DNA of 64,000 nucleotides from Pseudomonas sp. stari2 (lineage in GTDB: Bacteria > Pseudomonadota > Gammaproteobacteria > Pseudomonadales > Pseudomonadaceae), in the NCBI RefSeq assembly GCF_040760005.1, contig NZ_CP099760.1:4397501-4461500 (forward strand), in the 5' to 3' direction. The notes below the pieces were generated by a model that saw only the letters and a list, made by a program, of their open reading frames with translations, had not been told where the DNA came from and searched no databases. The position numbers were made by a program, and so were the translations under genes. Numbering within the stretch: the first letter of the stretch is position 1; each line of letters begins with the position of its first letter. Positions 1-8,871 of the stretch are shown here, piece after piece.

Positions 1-1011
1 CAGGTCTTCACGATCCCACGGCAGTTGCAGGCCCGGCGGAGACACGTAGCTCAGTTCAAGGTGTTCACCATGGATCATGTTCAACGTCGACAACAGCCCC
101 GGCAGCTCTGCATCACAATCGAACAGCGCCCCCGGCAGCGCATCGCCGGACAGGCGTGCACGATTGAGTTCGCGGTTCAGCCGTTGTTGAACCTGCTCCA
201 GTTGTTCCTTGAGGATCTTGCGCAACTCGGGATGGGCATCGAGCTTCTCGCTCGAGGCCAGGCTCAGCAGCACCGCCAGCGGGGTTTTCAGCGCGTGCCC
301 GAGATTGCCCAGGGCATTGCGCGAACGTTTCAGGCTATCTTCGGTGTGGGCCAACAGGTGGTTGATCTGCGCCACCAGCGGCTCCAACTCTTCAGGCACC
401 TGTTCGTCGAGCTGCGAACGCTGGCCTTGCTGCAATTGGGCGATCTGTTCACGGGCTCTCTCCAGTGGGCGCAAAGCACGACGCACGGTGATGCGCTGCA
501 AGATCAGAATCAGCAGCAACCCGGCCAGCCCGAGACCGAGGCCGATCTGGCGCATGCGCTGGAAGCTCTCGCGCACCGGCGTGTAATCCTGGGCCACGCT
601 GATGGAAATCGACTGGCCGAGCCGTCGATAGTCCGAACGCAGCACCAACAACTGCTGGCCGTCCGGCCCCAACTGCAGGTTGCTGTGCAAACCGGGTCGT
701 TCGAGCAGCGGCAAGTCCTGATCCCACAAGGATCGGGAACGCCAGTGGCTTTCAGCGAAGTCGATGCGAAAGTAATGCCCGGAAAACGGTCGCTGATAAG
801 CCGGCGACAAGTGTCGCTCATCCAGCTGCAAGCCTTGCGGACCACGGACCAGTGCCACCAGCAGGCTCTCGCTGTCGTTACGCAACCCGGCTTCGAGATA
901 GCGCTGCAAACCCGCTTCGAACAGCCACAGGCTGGTTTGTGCCAACAGCACGCCGACGACCACCAGCACGCTGATCAACCCCAGGCTCAAGCGGCGCTGG
1001 ATCGATCTCAC
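1..1011 (-). CDS. Sensor histidine kinase, BqsS/CarS-like (3' part outside window)
   Basis: Membrane sensor kinase; the C-terminal ATPase part lies beyond position 1. The GTG start at 1011 overlaps the stop of the response regulator by 4 bases (GTGA), so the pair is translationally coupled. Reading the reverse strand I see a first membrane helix at about residues 8-30, a periplasmic segment to about 155, a second helix ([15 protein letters not shown]), a HAMP-like linker, and a dimerisation/phosphoacceptor H-box [11 protein letters not shown]. The neighbours (two PepSY proteins then an OmpR-type regulator) match the order of the P. aeruginosa BqsRS/CarRS locus, a Fe(II)/Ca(II)-responsive system; that assignment is inference. 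I do not see an RExxE motif, which has been tied to Fe(II) sensing in BqsS, in the periplasmic part. Confidence 0.85.
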   Translation of the reverse strand, partial: MRSIQRRLSLGLISVLVVVGVLLAQTSLWLFEAGLQRYLEAGLRNDSESLLVALVRGPQGLQLDERHLSPAYQRPFSGHYFRIDFAESHWRSRSLWDQDLPLLERPGLHSNLQLGPDGQQLLVLRSDYRRLGQSISISVAQDYTPVRESFQRMRQIGLGLGLAGLLLILILQRITVRRALRPLERAREQIAQLQQGQRSQLDEQVPEELEPLVAQINHLLAHTEDSLKRSRNALGNLGHALKTPLAVLLSLASSEKLDAHPELRKILKEQLEQVQQRLNRELNRARLSGDALPGALFDCDAELPGLLSTLNMIHGEHLELSYVSPPGLQLPWDREDL

Positions 1012-1676
1012 GAAGCCTGTCCGCCAAACAGATACCCCTGACCTCGCCGGGTTTCGATCACGCTCTTGCCGAGCTTGCGCCGCAGGTGATTGACGTGGAC
1101 TTCAAGCACGTTGGAATCGCGTTCGGTTTCGCCGTCGTAGAGGTGTTCGGCGAGGTGGCTCTTGGAGAGGATCTGCTCCGGGTGCAGCATGAAGTAGCGC
1201 AGCAGACGGAATTCGGCAGCGGTCAGCTGAATGTCGGCACCGTCGCGCACGACACACTGACGGCCCTCGTCCAGATGCAGGCCGGCGGCCTTGAGCGTCG
1301 GCTGGTTGGCCTGACCTTTGGAGCGGCGCAGCAGCGACTGGATGCGCAAATGCAGCTCTTGCGGGTGGAAGGGTTTAGTCAGGTAATCGTCGGCACCGGC
1401 CTTCAGGCCTTCGATGCGCTCGGCCCATGAATCGCGAGCGGTGAGGATCAGCACCGGAATCGTCAGACCGCCGGCACGCCATTGCGCCAGCACCTCAAGC
1501 CCCGGCACGCCGGGCAGACCGAGGTCGAGGATAATCAAGTCATAGGGCTCGCTGCTGCCCTGATAAACCGCATCGCGCCCGTCCGCCAGCCAGTCCACCG
1601 CGTAGCCCTGACGTTGCAGGCCAGCGAGCAATTCGTCGGCCAGCGGTACGTGGTCTTCCACCAGGAGCAAGCGCAT
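1008..1676 (-). CDS. OmpR/PhoB-family response regulator (BqsR/CarR-like)
   Basis: DNA-binding response regulator of 222 residues. The N-terminal receiver starts MRLLLVEDH with the acidic pair E7-D8; the phosphoacceptor Asp is in [10 protein letters not shown] (about residue 51) and the conserved Lys is in YLTKPF. The C-terminal winged helix (residues about 125-218) ends RRGQGYLF, typical of OmpR/PhoB. The start lies 3 bases after the stop of the upstream PepSY gene, so all four genes are probably one operon. It should activate the operon and other targets in response to its kinase. The family call is firm; the BqsR/CarR assignment rests on gene order and recalled similarity. Confidence 0.9.
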   Translation of the reverse strand: MRLLLVEDHVPLADELLAGLQRQGYAVDWLADGRDAVYQGSSEPYDLIILDLGLPGVPGLEVLAQWRAGGLTIPVLILTARDSWAERIEGLKAGADDYLTKPFHPQELHLRIQSLLRRSKGQANQPTLKAAGLHLDEGRQCVVRDGADIQLTAAEFRLLRYFMLHPEQILSKSHLAEHLYDGETERDSNVLEVHVNHLRRKLGKSVIETRRGQGYLFGGQAS

Positions 1677-1679
1677 CGG

Positions 1680-1991
1680 TCAATCTTCCTTGTCTTTCAC
1701 GAGTTCACCGGTGTCCGCCTTCAGGTGCAGCTCACGGGCCACGCCTTCGACGGTCAGCAACTCGACTTCATAAATGTAGACGTCGTGTTTTTCTTCCAGC
1801 TCGACTTCCAGCAGTTTCGCGCCGGGATAACGGTCCATCGCCTGCTGCAGCACTTGCTCCAGCGGCAGGATCACACCCTGCTTGCGCAGATTGAGGGCTT
1901 CGTCGGGACCCAGGTCACGAGCCATGGCCGTCGAGCAAAACATCACCAGCGCCAATGCCGTACGGCGGGTGGCGCGAACATTAACCTTCAT
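1680..1991 (-). CDS. PepSY-domain periplasmic protein
   Basis: A 103-residue exported protein. I chose the ATG at 1991 because it gives a proper signal peptide (MKVNVRATRRTALAL...STAMA) and overlaps the upstream stop as TAATG; a longer in-frame reading to 2051 runs into the upstream gene. After cleavage the protein starts RDLGPDEALNL and carries one PepSY-like unit ending LHLKADTGELVKDKED. PepSY proteins are small periplasmic domains often encoded beside sensor kinases and may modulate signal input. It is a paralogue of the next gene: both begin the mature part with RDLGPDEAL. Confidence 0.85.
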   Translation of the reverse strand: MKVNVRATRRTALALVMFCSTAMARDLGPDEALNLRKQGVILPLEQVLQQAMDRYPGAKLLEVELEEKHDVYIYEVELLTVEGVARELHLKADTGELVKDKED

Positions 1992-2299
1992 TACGTATCC
2001 TGATGATCCTTGAGCACTTGCCCGCTGACCGCGTCCAGTTCCAGATCCCATTCCAGCCCCTGCGGATCACGCAGTTCGATCTGGTAGATGTACTTGCCGT
2101 ACTGCTCTTCCAGCTCGGTGTCGGTGATCGTCGAACCCGGGTGTTTGGCCAACGCGGTGGCGTTGAGCTTCTCGAAGGAGACGATAGTACCAGCGTCGCG
2201 CAGGCGCAGGGCTTCATCCGGGCCGAGATCGCGGGCGTGAACGGTGCTCGCGGTAAGGCCGATGATCGAGGCAAGGGTCAGGGCAGTCAGGGTTTTCAT
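1991..2299 (-). CDS. PepSY-domain periplasmic protein, first gene of the operon
   Basis: A 102-residue protein with signal peptide MKTLTALTLASIIGLTASTVHA and a mature PepSY-like domain (RDLGPDEALRLRDAG..., then LELDAVSGQVLKDHQDT). It leads the operon PepSY-PepSY-regulator-kinase. The tandem paralogues probably arose by duplication. Function inferred: periplasmic accessory to the two-component system. A divergent gene starts about 150 bases away, so the operon promoter should lie in 2300-2445. Confidence 0.85.
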   Translation of the reverse strand: MKTLTALTLASIIGLTASTVHARDLGPDEALRLRDAGTIVSFEKLNATALAKHPGSTITDTELEEQYGKYIYQIELRDPQGLEWDLELDAVSGQVLKDHQDT

Positions 2300-2445
2300 G
2301 GTGTCTCCGTATTTTTATGTGTCGCTACGGGCGGCACCTTAACGGTGCGAACTTAACTGAAACTGAATTGCCATCATGGGGTCTGCTCCCGCTGCCATAG
2401 CAACATGTGCTTATAATCTTTCGCTTGCTAACGATCGAGACCGGT

Positions 2446-3525
2446 ATGACAGCCATCCACATCAAGTTCCCTGCCCTCACCCTCAAGGCCGGCCCTCGGG
2501 CCATGGCGCGCATTCGTGCCCAAGGCCTGAACGCCGCCGACGTCGGCACCTTGCCCGGCGCTGCCGGCGGGCCCAAGGCGCTGGGGATTCAGGGGCTGGA
2601 TCTGGCGCTGTTCGGTGAGTGGTTGCCGGCCGCGCCGCGTGAGCGTTCGCTGATCGGTGCGTCGGTCGGTTCCTGGCGGTTCGCCAGTGCCTGTCTGCCG
2701 GACGCCGCCGAAGGCATCCGTCGCCTCGGTCAGTTGTACACCGAGCAGAACTTCAACAAAGGCGTGACCATCAGCGACGTCAGCCGCAGTTCGCAGCGCA
2801 TGCTCGATGACCTGCTCGACGGGCGCGACGCCAGCCTTCTGACCAACGCCCATTACCGCTTGAATATCATGGTGGTCAAAAGCCACGGCGGGCTGGCGGA
2901 CGACCATCGTGGCCGGCTGGGGCTGGCGCTGGGTTCGGTAATCGCCGACAACTTGCGCGGCCGTGCGCGGCTGTCGCGGCATTTCGAACGGCTGATCATC
3001 CACGACCCGCGTCTGGCGCCGCCGGTGCATGCGCTGAATGACTTTCCGTCGCGTTTCGTCGCCCTCGATGCCACAAACCTGCGTCAGGCGCTGCTGGCCT
3101 CGGGTTCGATCCCGATGGTCATGGAGGGCGTGCGCGACCTGCCGGGCGCCGGTGCCGGCACCTTCCGCGACGGCGGCTTGCTGGACTATCACCTTGACCT
3201 GCCCTACAGCGGCGACGGCATCGTGCTCTATCCGCACTTCACCGACCGGGTGATCCCGGGCTGGTTCGACAAGACCCTGCCCTGGCGCAAAGCCTCGGTG
3301 GAACGCCTGCAGGACGTGCTGTTGCTGGCGCCGTCGAAGGAATACCTGACGCGTCTGCCGTACGGCAAACTGCCCGACCGTAACGACTTCAAGCGCTTCA
3401 TGGGGGATGCACCGAGCCGGCAGAAATACTGGCGCGCAGCGATGGACGAGAGCCGCCGGCTGGGCGACGAGTTCCTTGAACTGACTGCCAATGGTCGCCT
3501 CGCCGAGCGCTTGCTGACCCTTTAG
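2446..3525 (+). CDS. Patatin-like phospholipase/esterase
   Basis: 359-residue protein starting [11 protein letters not shown]; a GTG further upstream (2407) is in frame but gives a non-homologous-looking leader. The patatin catalytic dyad is visible: the nucleophile elbow GASVG (Ser73, residues 71-75) and the DGG motif (Asp242, [10 protein letters not shown]). A glycine-rich segment PGAAGGPK (about 38-44) precedes it, where patatins carry their oxyanion-hole loop. Predicted to hydrolyse acyl esters, probably phospholipid or lysophospholipid, in the cytoplasm since no signal peptide is seen. Monocistronic between the PepSY operon (divergent) and queD. Confidence 0.8.
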   Translation: MTAIHIKFPALTLKAGPRAMARIRAQGLNAADVGTLPGAAGGPKALGIQGLDLALFGEWLPAAPRERSLIGASVGSWRFASACLPDAAEGIRRLGQLYTEQNFNKGVTISDVSRSSQRMLDDLLDGRDASLLTNAHYRLNIMVVKSHGGLADDHRGRLGLALGSVIADNLRGRARLSRHFERLIIHDPRLAPPVHALNDFPSRFVALDATNLRQALLASGSIPMVMEGVRDLPGAGAGTFRDGGLLDYHLDLPYSGDGIVLYPHFTDRVIPGWFDKTLPWRKASVERLQDVLLLAPSKEYLTRLPYGKLPDRNDFKRFMGDAPSRQKYWRAAMDESRRLGDEFLELTANGRLAERLLTL

Positions 3526-3611
3526 TCAGCACAGCCCTGGACAAGCTGGTAAACTCGCCGCCTGCCCGAATTCGCTGCGGCGAACGCCATCTGAACAGAG
3601 CTGAAATCACT

Positions 3612-3968
3612 GTGGAAATTTTCAAAGAGTTCACCTTCGAATCCGCCCACCGCCTGCCCCACGTACCGGACGGCCACAAGTGCGGACGTCTGCACGGTCA
3701 CTCGTTCAAAGTGGCGATTCACCTGAGCGGCGACCTTGATCCGCACACTGGCTGGATCCGTGATTTCTCCGAGATCAAGGCGATTTTCAAGCCGCTGTAC
3801 GAGCGTCTGGATCACAACTACCTGAACGACATTCCGGGCCTCGAAAACCCAACCAGCGAAGTGCTGGCCAAATTCATCTGGAATGAATTGAAGCCCCTGC
3901 TACCGGAACTCAGTGCGATCCGCATCCACGAGACCTGCACCAGCGGTTGCATCTATCGCGGCGAGTGA
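3612..3968 (+). CDS. queD: 6-carboxy-tetrahydropterin synthase QueD
   Basis: 118-residue member of the 6-pyruvoyl-tetrahydropterin synthase family that makes 6-carboxy-5,6,7,8-tetrahydropterin from dihydroneopterin triphosphate in the queuosine/7-deazaguanine pathway. Zinc ligands are His13 (FESAH), His28 and His30, and the QueD signature is CGRLHGH with catalytic Cys24. The C-terminus has [10 protein letters not shown]. The length is normal for the family. The start is GTG at 3612. A strong intrinsic terminator follows directly, so it is probably transcribed alone. Confidence 0.95.
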   Translation: MEIFKEFTFESAHRLPHVPDGHKCGRLHGHSFKVAIHLSGDLDPHTGWIRDFSEIKAIFKPLYERLDHNYLNDIPGLENPTSEVLAKFIWNELKPLLPELSAIRIHETCTSGCIYRGE

Positions 3969-3980
3969 ATCCCGCGACAC

Positions 3981-4010
3981 AAAAAAACCACCGAGACCGG
4001 TGGTTTTTTT
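3981..4010 (+). terminator. Intrinsic terminator after queD
   Basis: Stem ACCACCG / CGGTGGT with a short loop, preceded by A7 and followed by T7, so it could work in both directions; it lies 13 bases after the queD stop. Confidence 0.9.
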
Positions 4011-4053
4011 ACGCCTATGCTTTTTGGCTCGAACCCGCCAAGAGGACAGGCCC

Positions 4054-4866
4054 ATGACGGACTGGCTGCTGGATCAGGTCTTTGATTTCAACGGGCGACA
4101 GATTCGCCACGGGGTGCGCGGCGACGGCCCGCCGTTGGTGTTCGTGCATGGCACGCCCTTCTCTTCCTACGTGTGGCACCGGATCGCGCCGCACTTTTTC
4201 GCCACGCATCGGGGGCATTATTTCGACTTGCTGGGCTACGGACGATCCGAGCAACCGGACGCCGACGTCTCCCTCGGCGTGCAGAACGAATTACTCGCGC
4301 AGCTGCTGGATCACTGGGGCCTGCAACGCCCGGACGTGGTTGCCCACGACTTCGGTGGCGCCACCGCCCTGCGCGCGCATCTGCTCAACGGTCAGGATTA
4401 CCGCACCCTGACGCTGATCGACCCGGTGGCACTGACGCCCTGGGGCTCGCCTTTCGTGCAGCACGTGCGCCAGCATGAAGCGGCGTTCAGCGGCCTGCCC
4501 GACTACATCCAGCGCGCCATCGTCCCGACCTACATTCGCGGGGCCATTCACCGGGATATTCCCGACGATGAACTGGCGCCTTACGTGCAGCCGTGGATCG
4601 GTGATCCGGGGCAAGCGGCGTTCTACCGGCAAATCGCGCAAATGGATCCGCGTTACACGCAGGAAGCGCAGCCGCTGTACCCGACGATCCGTTGTCCGGT
4701 GCAGATTCTCTGGGGCGAGGAAGATCAGTGGATTCCCATTGAGCGCGGACGCGAGTTGCACAAGTTGATTCCGGGATCGCAGTTTCACCCGATTCCGAAC
4801 GCCGGGCATCTGGTGCAGGAGGATGCACCGGAGGCCATCGTTGCCGCCCTGATGCGCTTTCTCTGA
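4054..4866 (+). CDS. Alpha/beta hydrolase, haloalkane dehalogenase/epoxide hydrolase-like
   Basis: 270 residues, start MTDWLLDQVF with AGAGGACAG-type ribosome binding site upstream. The oxyanion motif HGTP is at 32-35. The nucleophile elbow is VAHDFGG with Asp99 in place of Ser, as in haloalkane dehalogenases, fluoroacetate dehalogenases and epoxide hydrolases, which form an ester on Asp. An acidic residue lies in GEEDQWIP and the catalytic His in NAGHLVQED near the C-terminus. Substrate cannot be read from sequence. No neighbour suggests a pathway. DmrA/DhaA-type call is possible but not proven. Confidence 0.85.
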   Translation: MTDWLLDQVFDFNGRQIRHGVRGDGPPLVFVHGTPFSSYVWHRIAPHFFATHRGHYFDLLGYGRSEQPDADVSLGVQNELLAQLLDHWGLQRPDVVAHDFGGATALRAHLLNGQDYRTLTLIDPVALTPWGSPFVQHVRQHEAAFSGLPDYIQRAIVPTYIRGAIHRDIPDDELAPYVQPWIGDPGQAAFYRQIAQMDPRYTQEAQPLYPTIRCPVQILWGEEDQWIPIERGRELHKLIPGSQFHPIPNAGHLVQEDAPEAIVAALMRFL

Positions 4867-5046
4867 GCCGAAAAGCAACCTGTGGGGACCGGCCTGATGG
4901 CTCCCACATTGTGCTTCAGCGCAGGCAGGCGCACTGCTTTCGCGCCAAATCCACTTCCTCGTCTATACATAACCTCGCCAATCGGTAACTGGCACGACCG
5001 CTGCAACCTCCTCGCGTCCTCCCCTTTCCAGCAAGGAACGCCCGCC

Positions 5047-6318
5047 ATGACCCAGAACGATCCCGGCAACGATTACCCCCTGAGCGAAGTCCCCATGCAC
5101 GCCCGCAAAGGCCTGGCCTCCACGGCCATGGTGCTGCTGGGCTTCACCTTCTTCACCGCGACCATGTTTGCCGGCGGCAAGCTGGGCGTGGCGTTCGACT
5201 TTGGCGAGATGATGGCGGTGATCATCATCGGCAATCTGCTGCTGGGCCTGTACGCCGCCGCCCTGGGTTACATCGCCTTCAAGAGCGGCCTGAACTCGGT
5301 GCTGATGGGGCGCTTCTGTTTTGGCGAAGTGGGCAGCAAGCTCAGCGACCTGATTTTGGGCTTCACCCAGATCGGCTGGTACGCCTGGGGTACGGCGACG
5401 GCAGCAGTGGTGCTCGGTAAATATTTCGCCCTGGACGACGGCACGGTGCTCGGGCTGATGGTGCTGTTCGGCCTGGTGTTCTGCGCCACGGCGTATGTCG
5501 GGTATCGCGGGCTGGAAATTCTGTCGTACATCGCGGTGCCGGCCATAATGTTGCTGCTGATGCTGTCGATGTGGGTGGCCACGGTGAAGGTCGGCGGCCT
5601 TGATGGTTTGCTGGCCGTGGTGCCGACCGGTTCACTGGACTGGTCGACCGCCATCACGCTGGTGTTCGGCACCTTCGTCAGCGGCGCGACCCAGGCTACC
5701 AACTGGACGCGTTTCTCGCGTTCGGCGCGGGTCGCGGTGCTGGCCAGCCTGATCGGCTTTTTCGTCGGCAACGGTCTGATGGTGCTGATCGGTGCCTATG
5801 GCGCGATCGTCTATCAGCAGCCCGACGTGGTCGAAGTTTTGCTGCTGCAAGGTTTCGCCATGGCGGCGATGGCCATGCTGTTACTGAACATCTGGAGCAC
5901 CCAGGACAACACCATCTACAACTTCGCCGTCGCTGGCTGCAACCTGTTGCGCACCGGGCGCCGCAAGACCGTGACCCTGGCCGGTGCGGTGATCGGCACG
6001 CTGCTCGCACTGTTGGGCATGTATGACATGCTGGTGCCTTATCTGATCCTGCTCGGCACCGTGATTCCGCCGATTGGCGGGGTCATCATGGCCGACTTTT
6101 TCTTCCGCTGGCGCGGCCACTATCCGCGCCTGGCCGACGCACGGCTGCCGGCCTTCAACTGGCCGGGGCTCGGGGCCTACGCGGTTGGCACCCTCGCCGC
6201 GTTTCACTCGCCGTGGATCGCGCCGCTGGTGGGGATCGCCGCTGCCGCGCTAACGTATGTCATCGTCACCGGCCTGCTGGGCGCCCGCCGCGCCAGCGCG
6301 CCACTACAAGACCTATAA
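5047..6318 (+). CDS. codB: Cytosine permease
   Basis: 423-residue inner-membrane transporter of the nucleobase:cation symporter-1 family with about 12 hydrophobic segments. Near the N-terminus it has PMHARKGLASTAMVLLGFTFF and later VSGATQATNWTRFSR, patterns of CodB proteins. Start chosen at the ATG at 5047 (MTQNDPGNDYPLSEVP), as in CodB; the open frame extends further upstream but without family similarity. It lies 14 bases before codA, giving a codBA operon for uptake and deamination of cytosine. Confidence 0.93.
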   Translation: MTQNDPGNDYPLSEVPMHARKGLASTAMVLLGFTFFTATMFAGGKLGVAFDFGEMMAVIIIGNLLLGLYAAALGYIAFKSGLNSVLMGRFCFGEVGSKLSDLILGFTQIGWYAWGTATAAVVLGKYFALDDGTVLGLMVLFGLVFCATAYVGYRGLEILSYIAVPAIMLLLMLSMWVATVKVGGLDGLLAVVPTGSLDWSTAITLVFGTFVSGATQATNWTRFSRSARVAVLASLIGFFVGNGLMVLIGAYGAIVYQQPDVVEVLLLQGFAMAAMAMLLLNIWSTQDNTIYNFAVAGCNLLRTGRRKTVTLAGAVIGTLLALLGMYDMLVPYLILLGTVIPPIGGVIMADFFFRWRGHYPRLADARLPAFNWPGLGAYAVGTLAAFHSPWIAPLVGIAAAALTYVIVTGLLGARRASAPLQDL

Positions 6319-6332
6319 GAAGGATTTGCCTG

Positions 6333-7574
6333 ATGCACATCATCAACGCCCGCCTGCGCAACCAGGAAGGTCTGCACGAGTTGCACCTGGAAGACGGTCT
6401 GATCCGCAGCATCGCGCGCCAGACCGAAGCGCCGACCCTGGGCCCCGACGACCTCGACGCCGGCGGCAATCTGGTGGTGCCCCCCTTCGTCGAGCCGCAC
6501 ATTCACCTCGACGCCACCCTGACCGCCGGCGAACCGCGCTGGAACATGAGCGGCACGCTGTTCGAAGGCATCGAATGCTGGGGCGAGCGCAAGGTCACCA
6601 TCACCCAGGAAGACACCAGGATCCGGGCCAGGAAAACCATTCAGACCTTGGCCGCCCATGGTATCCAGCACGTGCGCACCCACGTCGACGTCACCGACCC
6701 GCAACTCACCGCGCTCAAGGCCATGCTTGAAGTCCGCGAAGAAAGCCGTCACCTGATCGACCTGCAAATCGTCGCGTTCCCCCAGGAAGGCATCGAGTCG
6801 TTCCGCAACGGTCGCGAGCTGATGGAAGAAGCGATCCGCATGGGCGCGGACGTGGTCGGCGGGATTCCGCATTTCGAATACACCCGCGATCAGGGCGTCA
6901 GCTCGGTAAAATTCCTGATGGACCTGGCCGAACGCACCGGCTGCCTGGTGGACGTGCACTGCGACGAAACCGACGACCCGCATTCGCGCTTCCTCGAAGT
7001 GCTGGCCGAAGAGGCCCGCAGCCGCGACATGGGCGCACTCGTGACGGCCAGCCACACCACCGCGATGGGCTCCTACGACAACGCCTACTGCGCCAAGCTG
7101 TTCCGTCTGCTCGGGCATTCGGGTATCAGTTTTGTCTCCTGCCCGACCGAAAGCATTCATCTGCAAGGGCGCTTCGACAACTTCCCGAAACGCCGTGGCG
7201 TGACTCGTGTGAACGAACTGCTCGAAGCGGGCATGAACGTCTGCTTCGGTCAGGATTCGATCGTCGACCCGTGGTATCCGCTGGGCAACGGCAACATCCT
7301 GCGGGTGCTCGAAGCCGGGCTGCACATCTGCCACATGCTCGGTTACCGCAACCTGCAAAGCGCCCTGGATCTGGTCACCGACAACAGCGCCAAAGCCATG
7401 CACCTCGGTGAGCGCTATGGCCTGGAACAGGGTCGCCCGGCCAACCTGCTGATCCTGTCGGCGGACAGCGATTACGAAGTCATCCGCAGCCAGGGCCTGC
7501 CGCTGTATTCGATCCGTGGCGGCAAAGTGTTGGTGAAACGGCAGATGCCGGTGGTGGAGTTCGTCGAGGGGTGA
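6333..7574 (+). CDS. codA: Cytosine deaminase
   Basis: 413-residue amidohydrolase-superfamily enzyme that converts cytosine to uracil and ammonia in the cytoplasm. Start MHIINARLRNQ follows AAGAAGGA. Metal ligands are visible: HIH (His56, His58) in VEPHIHLD, a later His in DVHCDETDD, His in TASHTTAMGSY and Asp in CFGQDSIVDPW. Near normal length for CodA. Second gene of codBA; a complex hairpin and an 18-base palindrome follow the stop. Confidence 0.95.
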   Translation: MHIINARLRNQEGLHELHLEDGLIRSIARQTEAPTLGPDDLDAGGNLVVPPFVEPHIHLDATLTAGEPRWNMSGTLFEGIECWGERKVTITQEDTRIRARKTIQTLAAHGIQHVRTHVDVTDPQLTALKAMLEVREESRHLIDLQIVAFPQEGIESFRNGRELMEEAIRMGADVVGGIPHFEYTRDQGVSSVKFLMDLAERTGCLVDVHCDETDDPHSRFLEVLAEEARSRDMGALVTASHTTAMGSYDNAYCAKLFRLLGHSGISFVSCPTESIHLQGRFDNFPKRRGVTRVNELLEAGMNVCFGQDSIVDPWYPLGNGNILRVLEAGLHICHMLGYRNLQSALDLVTDNSAKAMHLGERYGLEQGRPANLLILSADSDYEVIRSQGLPLYSIRGGKVLVKRQMPVVEFVEG

Positions 7575-7622
7575 GCGGCGGTTATGGTTCGCGGCGGTTT
7601 TATCGCAAAACGATAGAGTCGC

Positions 7623-7640
7623 CCTGTCAGATCTGACAGG
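7623..7640. repeat. 18-base perfect palindrome downstream of codA
   Basis: CCTGTCAGATCTGACAGG is fully self-complementary and lies 48 bases after the codA stop. No gene begins nearby on the plus strand, so an operator role is unclear; it could also be part of a 3' structure of the codBA transcript. Confidence 0.6.
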
Positions 7641-7666
7641 CGACAACCGCAGCGAAACGGCTCACA

Positions 7667-7726
7667 GTGAAGTCCAAGGGATCCATCGTTCCCGGGGGGA
7701 CGATCATGAAAGGGACTTCACCTTTT
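7667..7726 (+). terminator. Probable codBA terminator (large hairpin)
   Basis: Outer stem GTGAAGTCC (7667-7675) pairs with GGACTTCAC (7713-7721) and is followed by CTTTTTG. Between the arms an inner hairpin ATCGT...ACGAT can form. The right arm overlaps the last codons of the convergent gene. Confidence 0.7.
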
Positions 7727-8710
7727 TGTCTGATGCGCGGTGCCGAACAGGCGCACGCCGGTCAGATCACCGCCCTGTTCCTCCAGTAATACCGGTGCCG
7801 TCCCGCCCGGCATGACCACCTGCACCTCACCTGCCGACACCCAGCCTACCCGCCACGCCGCACACGCCACTGCACTGGCGCTGGTGCCGGAAGACGCCGT
7901 CGGGCCTTCGCCCCGTTCGAATACTCGTGCGGCGATGCGTTGATCGCCGGCGCGCATCGCCCATTGCAGATTGACCCCGGCCGGGCACGGCTGGCCGGCG
8001 CCGACGGGCATGGCGAAGGCGATGGCGGTCAGGCTGTCGGCCAGCGGCGACTCAAGCATCTGCGCGTTGCTCGGCAGTGCGGCTTCGTCCTGCACCAGCG
8101 TCACGCAATGGGGATTGCCGATGCGCACGAACTGGCTGTGCTCCCAGGCAGGATCGAGTTGCGCCAATGGCCGGACGCGGCTGACTTCCACGTTGTTGAA
8201 CTGCACGGGTTCAACGCCGACTGCACCGACGGCTGCCGGACCGAATCCGGGTTTCCCGAGTTCCAGCCAGAAGCCTTGTACACCCGCCACCTCAGCCGGT
8301 TTGACGGCAACGGGCACCGGCGATGACGCATCCAGCTTGTCGTGATGCACCTGCAACGATGCGCCCTCTTCCGGCATCAGCCCTTGCTCAAGCAGTGCCT
8401 GAGAGAAAATCGTCAAGCCGTTGCCACTGCGCTCGGCCAGCGTGCCATCGGTATTGACGATCAGCATATCGAAAGGAGGCGAGGATTGAAACGGGCCGAT
8501 CAGCAAGCCATCGCTGCGGTGGGACTTGCTGCCGGCAGGTCGCTGATCGTCGGACCAGTCGCAACACAGGGTGATCGCGGCGCGGCTCCACGCCTGTCGG
8601 GACAAGGCACATTGCGCGGCATCGGTGGGCAGGTCGATGCCCGACTCCCGCAGCGCCCTGGGTGAAATCACTCCGTAGATATTGCCCCGTGCATCGTAGA
8701 ACTGCGTCAT
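7718..8710 (-). CDS. DapF-fold protein with both catalytic Cys replaced by Ser
   Basis: 330 residues resembling diaminopimelate epimerase over its whole length. Landmarks: NTDGTLAERSGNG (residues 87-98) corresponds to the DapF motif ending MCGNG, and FERGEGPTASSGTSA (about 264-278) corresponds to ERG-GETxACGTGA. In DapF the two cysteines of these motifs act as the acid/base pair; here they are Ser95 and Ser274. The family normally needs both cysteines, so stereo-inversion of diaminopimelate is unlikely (inference). No lysA or dapF-type neighbours; it sits between codBA and an MFS gene. It may be a non-canonical racemase/isomerase or a binding protein. Start ATG at 8710. Confidence 0.8.
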   Translation of the reverse strand: MTQFYDARGNIYGVISPRALRESGIDLPTDAAQCALSRQAWSRAAITLCCDWSDDQRPAGSKSHRSDGLLIGPFQSSPPFDMLIVNTDGTLAERSGNGLTIFSQALLEQGLMPEEGASLQVHHDKLDASSPVPVAVKPAEVAGVQGFWLELGKPGFGPAAVGAVGVEPVQFNNVEVSRVRPLAQLDPAWEHSQFVRIGNPHCVTLVQDEAALPSNAQMLESPLADSLTAIAFAMPVGAGQPCPAGVNLQWAMRAGDQRIAARVFERGEGPTASSGTSASAVACAAWRVGWVSAGEVQVVMPGGTAPVLLEEQGGDLTGVRLFGTAHQTKR

Positions 8711-8763
8711 GAACCGCCCCGTGTTTTCCTGTTTTCTGAAGCGCCACTTTAAAACGCAATTCC

Positions 8764-8819
8764 CTGTGGGAGCGAGCTTGCTCGCGATCGCGATGTATCA
8801 GTCAGGCTCGCTCCCACAG
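8764..8819. repeat. REP-type inverted pair
   Basis: CTGTGGGAGCGAGC (8764-8777) and its exact inverse GCTCGCTCCCACAG (8806-8819) form a 14-bp pair around a 28-base spacer, a typical Pseudomonas REP doublet (BIME). It lies between two divergent genes. Confidence 0.85.
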
Positions 8820-8871
8820 AAGAGCTGTGCAAGGATGTCCCCTGCTGAAACGTTTTTTGCCAAGGATTCCA

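Noticed and set aside
4879..4911. REP pair before codB
   Set aside because: CTGTGGGGA and GGCTCCCACA are only partly complementary; too weak to call.
6204..7646. Reverse-strand open frame opposite codA
   Set aside because: Shadow of codA; no motif or start signal.
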